From: Candidatus Thermoflexus japonica
GTDB lineage: Bacteria; Chloroflexota; Anaerolineae; Thermoflexales; Thermoflexaceae
Direction: 5' to 3'
Length of the DNA: 38,216 nt
Assembly: GCA_002898735.1 (NCBI GenBank)
Contig: BEHY01000024.1
Coordinates: forward strand, 1 to 38,216
Below the pieces are notes generated by a model. It saw only the letters and a program-made list of their open reading frames with translations, was not told the origin of the DNA and searched no databases. Positions 15,789 to 22,930 of this stretch are shown piece by piece. Both the position numbers and the translations under genes were made by a program. Every line of letters starts with the position of its first letter. Position 1 is the first letter of the stretch.

Positions 15789-16644
15789 ACCCCTTCCCGG
15801 CGAGAAGCCGCCGATACGTCCCCTGAAGCAGCAGCGCATCCTCCTCCAGGTTCGGGCTCTCGCAGAGGACCCGGCCCCGGGCGCCGACATCGATCAGCGC
15901 CTGCAACAGCTCCTCGTAGCGGAGATCCGCCTCCTGGAGGTTCAGGTGGTGGCGCTCTCCTTTCCGGGTGTAAGCGATGCCGGAGACGTGGATGTGGAGC
16001 TCCTGGAGGCCGCGGGGGCCCAATCCGGCCGCCACCCGGCGCAGCGCGTCCATGAATTCCTCATAGGAATTGAATGAGCCATCCCCCGCCCGCGCATGCA
16101 GATGGGCGAAATCGATACAGGGGAGCACCCCGGGGATATCGCGGGAGAGCTGGATCACCTCATCCAGAGTGCCGAAGAGGGCGGATTTCCCCATCGTCTC
16201 GGGGCGCAGGATGACCTCCACCCCCTCCTCGCGAAGCTCCTCCACGATCTCCTGCAGGCGCCGGCGCACCGTCTCATAGGCCCGCTCCGGCCGGGCCCCC
16301 TGATAGGATCCGGGATGGAACACGATGTCCCGGGCGCCGGCCTGATAGCCCGCCCGGGCCGCTGCCATCAGGCGCTCCCGGCTCGCCCGATAGCCCGCCC
16401 GGTCTTTGGCGTTGAGGTTAATGAAATAGGGGGCATGGACGCTGAGGGCGATCCCCAGGGCCTCTGCCGTCGCCCGGATCTGGCGGCAGGTTTCCTCCGA
16501 GACCCGCACGCTGCGCACCCAGGCCAGCTCCAGCGCCTCCAGGCCCAGCTCATGGATGCGCTGAAGCCCCCCCACGGTGCCTCCCGGCCGGGGCGGGGTC
16601 GATAGGGGACTGCCCACCGTCCCAAAGCGCAACTTGTCTTCCAT
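15787..16644 (-). CDS. Endonuclease-IV-like TIM-barrel protein (AP endonuclease 2 / sugar isomerase superfamily)
   Basis: 285 residues. Metal-ligand segments of the family can be followed in order: SVHAPYFINLN, DIVFHPGSYQG, a glutamate in LRPETMGKSALFGTLDE, CIDFAHLHARAG, HIHVSGI, RHHLNLQEADLRY and a final glutamate in LCESPN. They fit the trinuclear zinc site of endonuclease IV, which cuts DNA at abasic sites. The spacing differs from E. coli Nfo, so a sugar-isomerase-type function is not excluded. The start at 16644 has GGAGGGG a few bases upstream, and the frame extends further only as a shadow of the next gene. It lies 95 bases after the stress-domain/GpgS fusion and is probably co-transcribed with it. 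Confidence 0.82.
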   Translation of the reverse strand: MEDKLRFGTVGSPLSTPPRPGGTVGGLQRIHELGLEALELAWVRSVRVSEETCRQIRATAEALGIALSVHAPYFINLNAKDRAGYRASRERLMAAARAGYQAGARDIVFHPGSYQGARPERAYETVRRRLQEIVEELREEGVEVILRPETMGKSALFGTLDEVIQLSRDIPGVLPCIDFAHLHARAGDGSFNSYEEFMDALRRVAAGLGPRGLQELHIHVSGIAYTRKGERHHLNLQEADLRYEELLQALIDVGARGRVLCESPNLEEDALLLQGTYRRLLAGKG

Positions 16645-16739
16645 AGTGGATCCCCTCCGGAGCAGTTGATTTCTCGGAAAGCCCTGGAATGGAGCGGAAG
16701 ACACCCCGCTCGCTTTCCAGGGGTCAAGATCGGGCGAGC

Positions 16740-18572
16740 TTATGGGGAAGCGATGGCGGGTTCTGCCCTTCGGAATTTCGCCTGATAGGCCGGGATGGTG
16801 ATCATCGGGGGCCGTTCGGCGTCTCCGATCTCCTCCACTTCCAGATAGTATCGGCCTGGCTCGTGGCGGATCAGCTTCATCGAGCGGTTGACCTCTTCCA
16901 GCAGCTGGATCTTGTGCCGATCCTCCAGCCGGCGGATCACCACCTGGATGATGGCGAAGGACATCTTGGACAGGGCCTCCAGGTCCTGATTGCGGTGGAT
17001 CCGTTCCTGGAGATCCACCTGGGCGATGGACCAGAGGCCGAAGCGCTCCAGGATGTCGATGAGCAGGCCGATCTCCACGCCGTAACCGGTGAAGAACGGC
17101 ACCTGCTCCAGGATTTCCCTTCGGCCGGCGTATTCTCCGGAGAGGGGCTGGATCAGCCCGGAAAGCTCGGGGAAGAACAGGTTGATGAGCGGCCGGGCCA
17201 CCAGTTCGGTCACCCGCCCCCCGCCTCCGGCCTGCAGCTTCTCCCCAACCCGGATGGGCCGCCGGTAGAAGCCCTTCACCAGGCCGATGCGAGGCGAGCG
17301 CAGGAGGGGGCCGATCAACCCATAGATAAAGCGAGGATGGTAATTGGTGATGTCGGTGTCGGTCCAGACGATGATGTCTCCTTTCAGCACATACAGGCTC
17401 TTCCACAACGCCTCCCCCTTCCCGCGATAAGATCCCACCTCGGGGAGGACTTCGGAATGGATGTAGACCGGGAACCCCATCTCCCGGGCGATCTCCCGGG
17501 TGCGATCGGTCGAGGCGCTATCGATCACCACGATTTCATCCAGGAGGGGATAGCGCTCCATCAGGGTCTCCCGGGCGATCGCGAGGATGGGACCGATGGT
17601 CGCTTCCTCGTTGAGGGTGGGCAGGCCCAGGCTGATGGTCACCCCCCGGGCCCGTTTCAGGGCCACCAGCTCGTGGAGGTCGCTGAACTCCTCCGCATCG
17701 AAGGTGTTCTCCGCAAACCACTTGTCGACCAGGACGGAGATCGGGAGCTGGGCGGGTGCCCCCCGCGGGCGGGGTTGCCCGGGGAGGAAGGCTCGGGCGG
17801 CTTTCACCAGGATCAGCGGCTTCGATGCCGCCCCCGCCAGCGCCCGGGCCAGAGGGCCCAGGGGCTGGGGTCCGTCCCCTCCTGGTCGAGTGGAGGCGCC
17901 CATGACGATCCCATCGTGGTGCGGAAGCGCCTCCAGGACGGCCTGGACGACCTCCCTGTGGGCCACCATCTGGCGGGTGATGCGGGGGAACTGCCGGGCG
18001 AGGGGACGGAACGCCGCGGCGATCCGCCGGGCCTCCGAGGCCGCGTGAAGCAACGTCACCTGACCATCCCACGCCTCGGCCAGGGTGAGGGCCACTTCCA
18101 GCGCCAGCTGGGTGTAGGGGCCGCCCCGCACCGGCAGCAGGATCCGCGGCCATGGCGTATCGATCGCTCCCCGGACCAGCAAGAGGTCGCAGGGAGCTTC
18201 CTGGAGCACCCGGGAGAGGGGGACGCCCAGCAGCCATCCTTCCGGATCTCCATCCCAGGGCAGGAGCATGAGCGAAACACGGTTCGATTGCAGGAAATGC
18301 AGCACCTCCTCCCACGGGGTGTGGGAGACGCGGATGCGCGGGCGGACGCGGAGGGGAAGTTCCGGGTGGGCCGCTGCCAGGGCCATCAGACGCTGGCGGA
18401 GCGCCCGCGCGGCCGCTGCGCCGTGGCTCAGGGAAACATCGGGGGGGAGGGAGACCAGGCCCAGCAACGTGATCTCCCCATCCCCCTGGGGAAGCAGCGC
18501 CCGGGCCAGCGGAAGCAACGTCGCGGCGGCCTCTGCCTCTTCCACCGGAATCAGAATCGAATCAAACGGCAT
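16740..18572 (-). CDS. Fusion of two universal-stress-protein domains with glucosyl-3-phosphoglycerate synthase
   Basis: 610 residues. Residues 1-135 and about 140-255 are two UspA-like alpha/beta domains (starts SILIPVEEAEAAA and RILLPVRGG; the second has a GASTRPGG-type nucleotide loop). Residues about 275-610 are a glycosyltransferase with all GpgS landmarks: LPTLNEEATIGPIL, IDSASTDRT, GKGEALWKSL, D405-T-D407 for metal and nucleotide sugar, GGGRVTELVARPL and QPLSGEYAGRR. GpgS transfers glucose from NDP-glucose to 3-phosphoglycerate, the first step to the compatible solute glucosylglycerate. The partner phosphatase gene is not in this window. The stress domains suggest control by nucleotide binding, which is inference. 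GGGGGTGAG precedes the ATG. It has its own promoter 265 bases upstream. Confidence 0.88.
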   Translation of the reverse strand: MPFDSILIPVEEAEAAATLLPLARALLPQGDGEITLLGLVSLPPDVSLSHGAAAARALRQRLMALAAAHPELPLRVRPRIRVSHTPWEEVLHFLQSNRVSLMLLPWDGDPEGWLLGVPLSRVLQEAPCDLLLVRGAIDTPWPRILLPVRGGPYTQLALEVALTLAEAWDGQVTLLHAASEARRIAAAFRPLARQFPRITRQMVAHREVVQAVLEALPHHDGIVMGASTRPGGDGPQPLGPLARALAGAASKPLILVKAARAFLPGQPRPRGAPAQLPISVLVDKWFAENTFDAEEFSDLHELVALKRARGVTISLGLPTLNEEATIGPILAIARETLMERYPLLDEIVVIDSASTDRTREIAREMGFPVYIHSEVLPEVGSYRGKGEALWKSLYVLKGDIIVWTDTDITNYHPRFIYGLIGPLLRSPRIGLVKGFYRRPIRVGEKLQAGGGGRVTELVARPLINLFFPELSGLIQPLSGEYAGRREILEQVPFFTGYGVEIGLLIDILERFGLWSIAQVDLQERIHRNQDLEALSKMSFAIIQVVIRRLEDRHKIQLLEEVNRSMKLIRHEPGRYYLEVEEIGDAERPPMITIPAYQAKFRRAEPAIASP

Positions 18573-18836
18573 CTCACCCCCGGTTCCAAACAGATAGATT
18601 GCCCGGCCCGCTATCGGATCTTCTCCATTCAGGACCTGCGCAGCTGGGCTCCGATCGGGAAGGGAAGAGATCCTCTCCCCAGGGCCGGGAAGGCCGCCCC
18701 GAGGGAAGGAGAAAAAGGGCGTAGCTCCGATGGGGCCGGTCAGGCCCTGAAAGCTTCCAGCAGGAGACCAGCGGCCGGGCTCCTGCCATTCATGCGCGGG
18801 GGATCTCCTCTCCGTTGGAGGGAAGGCGGCATTGTT
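18573..18836 (-). other. Leader of the stress-domain/GpgS gene
   Basis: About 260 transcribed bases lie between the predicted start and the ATG. They are GC-rich. I see no named riboswitch and no coding frame with a ribosome binding site. Confidence 0.4.
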
Positions 18837-18865
18837 ATCTTAGCATACGCGTTCGGTCAATTCAA
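18837..18865 (-). promoter_or_regulatory. Promoter of the stress-domain/GpgS gene
   Basis: On the minus strand TTGAAT (18865-18860), a 17-base spacer and TAAGAT (18842-18837). The local AT content stands out from the GC-rich surroundings. Confidence 0.65.
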
Positions 18866-19007
18866 CCGTTTTTTCTACGGCCCGGAGGGCGGGGAGGAGC
18901 GGGGAAAGAAGGGAAGGGCCATCCGCCCTTTCCAGGATTCCGGGCCGCCCATGCCCGATGGGAAAGCCCTGCTGCCCCTTTGTGGCCTGCAGAGGAGAGG
19001 TCCTGTA

Positions 19008-20186
19008 TCACGATAAGACCGGCTTCAGGATCGCGAGAACCGGATGCAGCTCGTGGAGATCGGGGTCCAGCGGGATCTCTTCGAAATCGGGGTTTTCGGG
19101 GCGTAGCCACCATTGATGGTTCCGGCGGATTAATCGCTTGATTAGAAAGGCCTGATGGGTCTCCGCCTGATACCGCTCCATGAGCACCGCCAGCACCAGT
19201 CGCCCCACCAGCGAAACCCAGAACGAGGGATTCCGCGCCTCCATGCCCGGAACGCGTTGCGCCAGGATCAGGTCGCCCGATTCAATCCCGGCGTCCCGCA
19301 TGCTGTCTCCCTCCACGCGGAGCACCAGCATCTGATCCGGGCGGATGCGGACGATGGGATCCATATCTTTCTCCACGTAAGGCTGATAGATTCGACCGCC
19401 CACCTCCAGCGTTTCGATCAGCACGTCCGCTTCATCCAGCCGGCGCTCGGTCGTCTGAGGGTCCAGAAACTGGAGATCGCCGGCCCGGGGATGGGTATCC
19501 GGCAACAGGGTGAACGAGACCAGGAAGAGCCTGGCTGGACGGAGCGGCCCTATGAGAGCGGGGGTCCCCTCCTCCCGGGAAAGGGAGGCGGGCGGGGTGA
19601 GCTCCGGCGCAGGCTCCGGTGCCTTCTGCGCCCCCGGTGTCTCTTCGGAGGAAACGCGGAGGGAATCTTCCAGGATCTCGTGGATGAGCTGCTGGGCCTG
19701 CCCGATCGCATCCTGCAGCTCCGGATGAGGCCTCCCCTGGAGCGTGGCCACGCGGATCAGATCATACAGAATGCGCTCCGCGCGTCGGGCCATCTCCAGG
19801 GCCCACGCGGGATCGTGGGATCGGAGCCATCGGGCCCCGAGCAACGCCGTTAGGGCCTCGGGGAGCGCCAGCCCGTGAAGACGAAGGGCACGACATGCAT
19901 CGGCAAGCTGCCGCTGGACGGCGGGCGGTGAAAACCATGGCTCCTCACGATCCAGCGCCATCTGCACCATCTGAGCCCCCAGACGACATCGGAAGGACTC
20001 CCCCGGCCGGATGGTGTCATCGGCAGGGAGGGAGAGCAACAGCCGGCACAGACGGCGAAGCTCCGCCCGATCCGGCGAGCCCTCGTCCAGCACGTCCAGC
20101 AGGTCGCTCAGGCGCCTCAGGCCGGGATGGTCATCCTCATTCAAGGCCCGGATCAGTCGGGAAAGGAGGTGGCGATCCGTGGGCAT
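19008..20186 (-). CDS. LexA-fold (S24 family) protein with a helical N-terminal region and no visible DNA-binding domain
   Basis: 392 residues. Residues 1-180 look all-helical and Leu/Arg-rich, without a recognisable helix-turn-helix. A Pro/Glu linker follows. The C-terminal half is a LexA/UmuD-type domain: GGRIYQPYVEKDMDP, then LVLRVEGDSMRDAGIESGDLILAQ with the candidate nucleophile S295, and later AFLIKRLIRR with the candidate general base K350, then LRPENPDFEEIPLD. About 18 extra residues lie between Ser and Lys compared with LexA. The Ala-Gly cleavage pair of LexA is replaced by Gly-Gly. It may be a self-cleaving or signal-responsive protease, or a non-cleaving sensor. AGGAGG stands six bases before the ATG, so the 50-base overlap with the SPFH-like gene upstream is real and suggests translational coupling. 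Confidence 0.8.
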   Translation of the reverse strand: MPTDRHLLSRLIRALNEDDHPGLRRLSDLLDVLDEGSPDRAELRRLCRLLLSLPADDTIRPGESFRCRLGAQMVQMALDREEPWFSPPAVQRQLADACRALRLHGLALPEALTALLGARWLRSHDPAWALEMARRAERILYDLIRVATLQGRPHPELQDAIGQAQQLIHEILEDSLRVSSEETPGAQKAPEPAPELTPPASLSREEGTPALIGPLRPARLFLVSFTLLPDTHPRAGDLQFLDPQTTERRLDEADVLIETLEVGGRIYQPYVEKDMDPIVRIRPDQMLVLRVEGDSMRDAGIESGDLILAQRVPGMEARNPSFWVSLVGRLVLAVLMERYQAETHQAFLIKRLIRRNHQWWLRPENPDFEEIPLDPDLHELHPVLAILKPVLS

Positions 20187-21558
20187 CGCTTCCTCCTGCG
20201 GAAGAGGGGCGCTGCATCATGCGCCGGAGATGATGCACCAGCTCGAACAGATCGGTGGGCGTCAGCAATTCGGCATCGGGGTGCGACCAGTGCTGCATCA
20301 GCTCCACCAGGCGCAGCAGCAACCGCTGTAACCCCCGCTGGGGATCCCCCAGCGGCCATTCCTGCTGAACGACAGCGACGATGGCCTCGAGGAGCTCGCG
20401 CTGCCCCATCGCGCGGGCCAGCTCCCGCTGGCGCACCTGCTCTCGCATCGCGCGGGACTGCAGGTGCACAGCCCATCCCCTCCAGGGAACCCGCCAGTGC
20501 TCCAGCCAGGCCTCCCGGATCATCGGTTCCACCTCGGGCCAGGGGACCGGCGGCTCGAAGGCGAAATGGAGGATCTCGACCTCCCATTGACGGCCACGGA
20601 TCCATTGTTCGAGTTCTCTCCGAACCTCCTGGCGGATTTCCTCCCAGCGCGCCGGGATCGGCGCATCTTCCGGCGGGCGTTCGGGGATCCCCCAGGGTTC
20701 GGGGGTGGGCGCATCCGCGGAAGGCTCCCCGAGCAGCTGCGGCGCAGGAGGAGGAGCATGCATGGCGGCCATGTAGGGGGACCACAGCTCGTCGAACCAG
20801 AGCCTCCCCAGGCGGCGGGCCAGCATAGCGCGGGCCTCGTCGGCCAGCTCCCCCGCCCAATCGATGCCGTAGCCTTTCTCCCGGGATCCCGTATCCAGCT
20901 GATACGCCATGCGGATCAGGCGGGCCTCGTTCTCCGGCTCATTCGGCTGCCAGCGCAGCCGGCAGCTCAAATACAGCGTGCTCCGAACCGGCAGGCCATC
21001 GCGGGTCCAGGCGTTCACCTGCCGCCGGCGGGATTGTGGTCGGAGATCCAGGACGAGGGCGGGGCGTTCGAAGGGACGGAGGTGCTGCAGGCCGGGGCCG
21101 ATGAGGCGGGCGAAGGCGCCGCCCCGTTCCAGCAGAACCAGATTGCTCTCATGCACCACCAGCGCTCCCGGTCCGCCCACCCGAACCAGGACCGAATCCC
21201 GGGTGGCGGGCGTCAGATCTCCGTTTCGCACTTCGCCGACCGGATATTTCCATTCCGGCAGGAACAGCGCGCGGAGGATGAACCCGATGGCGGAGCGCAT
21301 GGGGATTCGATAAAGGCGTTCCACAAAAGCTGCAGCATGAAATGTGAAGAGGGCGAACAACGCCGTTTCCAGCAACAGTCCCAGCGCGCATCCCGCCGCG
21401 AGCTCGCGGATCGACGAGGAGGCGCGCCAGGCCATCAGGAACGCAGGCGGCAGGAGGCCGCAGAGGGCGCTGACCGCCAGGAGCATCAGAGCCCGGACCA
21501 GCGGGAGGCCGACGAGCCTCAGAATCCTCCGGATATCGGATGGGACACGGTGTCTCAT
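20137..21558 (-). CDS. Membrane-anchored SPFH/band-7-like protein (second of a pair)
   Basis: 473 residues. Two or three hydrophobic segments occupy residues 15-85. A beta-rich SPFH-type domain follows, with LVVHESNLVLLERGG, IGPGLQHLRPFERPALVLDLRPQ and a TRDGLPVRSTLYLSCRLRW strand pattern. A helical, Arg/Glu-rich region then reaches the C-terminus. SPFH proteins (stomatin, prohibitin, flotillin, HflKC) form large membrane rings or scaffolds that organise membrane proteins or proteases. The start at 21558 overlaps the stop of the preceding SPFH-like gene as ATGA, so the two are translationally coupled. Similarity in layout to that gene suggests duplication followed by divergence. No NfeD gene, the common partner, is nearby. 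Instead a LexA-fold protein follows with a 50-base overlap. Confidence 0.75.
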   Translation of the reverse strand: MRHRVPSDIRRILRLVGLPLVRALMLLAVSALCGLLPPAFLMAWRASSSIRELAAGCALGLLLETALFALFTFHAAAFVERLYRIPMRSAIGFILRALFLPEWKYPVGEVRNGDLTPATRDSVLVRVGGPGALVVHESNLVLLERGGAFARLIGPGLQHLRPFERPALVLDLRPQSRRRQVNAWTRDGLPVRSTLYLSCRLRWQPNEPENEARLIRMAYQLDTGSREKGYGIDWAGELADEARAMLARRLGRLWFDELWSPYMAAMHAPPPAPQLLGEPSADAPTPEPWGIPERPPEDAPIPARWEEIRQEVRRELEQWIRGRQWEVEILHFAFEPPVPWPEVEPMIREAWLEHWRVPWRGWAVHLQSRAMREQVRQRELARAMGQRELLEAIVAVVQQEWPLGDPQRGLQRLLLRLVELMQHWSHPDAELLTPTDLFELVHHLRRMMQRPSSAGGSDAHGSPPPFPTDPGLE

Positions 21559-22739
21559 GAGCTGCCCGACTCCCTGCCGCGCAGATAATCCCACAGCCGC
21601 TTTAATTCCTCTGGAAGCGCCAGGCCGCTCTGGCGGACCGTGGCATCCAGGGTCTCCAGGAAGTGCAGGAGGATGGCATCGGGTGGGACCTCCGGGTAAT
21701 CCGTCAGCACCTCGTTGATCGCCTGCAACAGCTCCATCTGGGAGGCATGGCGGGCCCGCGCGTATTCCATCAACATCTCCGATTCCGCCAGGCCGATCCA
21801 CCGGGCCAGTCGGGCCGCCCAATGGCTGCGCCAGACCTCCACGCGCTGACGCCGGGCTTCCTCCGGCACCTCGCTCAGGGCCACCCGCAGGCGATCCACC
21901 CGGACCCCCAGCGCCCCCAGGTCCCGATTCAGGGCGGCCCGGATCTCCTCCGCGAGCCGGGCCAGCGGTGATCTTTCTTCGGTTTCCGGTTGGGCGAAGA
22001 GGAAAAGCTGATCGAACAGAAGGTTCCCGATCCGGATGGAGAGCTCCCTGCGCGCGATCTCATGGGGGAGCTCGAACCAGGGGAGCGTGCGATCTTCCTC
22101 CACACGGGCCGCCCGGAGCGCTCGAGCGATTGCCCGCCGGAGCGGCCGCTCCGGGCAGAAGTAGGGGGAGCGCCCGAAGAGATCCTCGGGGAGGTTTTGT
22201 GGAAGAAAGGCCACCGCCGTTCGAAGCTCCAGCCCCAGCGAGATCCCATCCTGGGTGCGCACCTGAAGGGGGGAGGAGTTGCCGCGGGGGAACCGTTGAG
22301 GGCGAAGGTCCACGAAGGCGGTTACCTGTTCCCTATCGGTCACCCAGACCAGGCCAGGCCCCGCGATCCGGGTCAGCCGCCCCTCGCGTTCGATCGCCAG
22401 GGCGCTCCGGGCATCCAGGAGCCAGAGCCCGGGTCCATCCCGGGGTTCGGAGGGATGCCGCGGCTGGCCGGCATCCACAGCGCCCAGGGCTCGCAGTTCT
22501 CCAAACAGAAAGCGCGTGAACGCTCGACGCAGATCATGTCGTTCGCGTTCGGTTGCGGGGGCCAGGAGGGGGAGGAACAGCTGAAACAGGAGGAAGCCAT
22601 ACAGCGCCATCAGCGCCAGCCAGAACCCGATGATCAGAGCGGGCGCCTTCAGGAGCCACCCCCATCCGAGCAGGCCCAGCGCCCAGACGGCGATCAGCCC
22701 GAGCCATGACCCAACCCGCCATCTTCGTGCGGATCGCAT
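21555..22739 (-). CDS. Membrane-anchored SPFH/band-7-like protein (first of a pair)
   Basis: 394 residues from the ATG at 22739. Two hydrophobic helices lie near residues 10-55. The SPFH-type segment reads WLLDARSALAIEREGRLTRIAGPGLVWV, FVDLRPQRFPRG and VRTQDGISLGLELRTAVAF, the usual order EGRL / GPG / DLRPQ / TxDG. A helical region resembling the SPFH coiled-coil arm forms the rest. The frame extends to a GTG at 22796, but a minus-strand TACAAT at 22807-22802 would place the transcript start at about that point. The GTG could thus only be a leaderless start, and I prefer the ATG despite a weak ribosome binding site. First gene of the SPFH-SPFH-LexA-fold set. Confidence 0.75.
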   Translation of the reverse strand: MRSARRWRVGSWLGLIAVWALGLLGWGWLLKAPALIIGFWLALMALYGFLLFQLFLPLLAPATERERHDLRRAFTRFLFGELRALGAVDAGQPRHPSEPRDGPGLWLLDARSALAIEREGRLTRIAGPGLVWVTDREQVTAFVDLRPQRFPRGNSSPLQVRTQDGISLGLELRTAVAFLPQNLPEDLFGRSPYFCPERPLRRAIARALRAARVEEDRTLPWFELPHEIARRELSIRIGNLLFDQLFLFAQPETEERSPLARLAEEIRAALNRDLGALGVRVDRLRVALSEVPEEARRQRVEVWRSHWAARLARWIGLAESEMLMEYARARHASQMELLQAINEVLTDYPEVPPDAILLHFLETLDATVRQSGLALPEELKRLWDYLRGRESGSS

Positions 22740-22801
22740 CGGCGCAATCCCCCGGTTCCTGGGAAGCCCGCTCTTGAATCGCCCGTTGGTGATCACCCTC
22801 T

Positions 22802-22807
22802 ATTGTA
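22802..22807 (-). promoter_or_regulatory. -10-like box before the SPFH-like gene pair
   Basis: TACAAT on the minus strand, in the gap after the YfhO-like gene. The -35 position reads CTCGAT, a poor match, so support is modest. Confidence 0.4.
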
Positions 22808-22930
22808 GCGCAGCGGACGATCCGATCGAGTTCCGGCAGAGGGGATGGATGGCAGAGCGCTCTCCCCCATCCCACCGGTGCGCGGATCGGATGCCTTCCG
22901 ATGGGAGGAGTGGGTGTGGACGCTCATCTC

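Noticed and set aside
16645..17406. N-terminal extension of the TIM-barrel gene to 17406
   Set aside because: The extension overlaps the stress-domain/GpgS gene in another frame and has shadow composition. GGAGGGG before 16644 marks the start.
16689..19016. 775-codon open frame on the plus strand opposite the stress-domain/GpgS gene
   Set aside because: Low-information composition and no family pattern. The minus strand shows complete GpgS motifs.
21559..21822. N-terminal extension of the second SPFH-like gene to 21822
   Set aside because: Gly/Pro-rich shadow of the first SPFH-like gene. The ATGA overlap at 21558-21555 gives the natural start.
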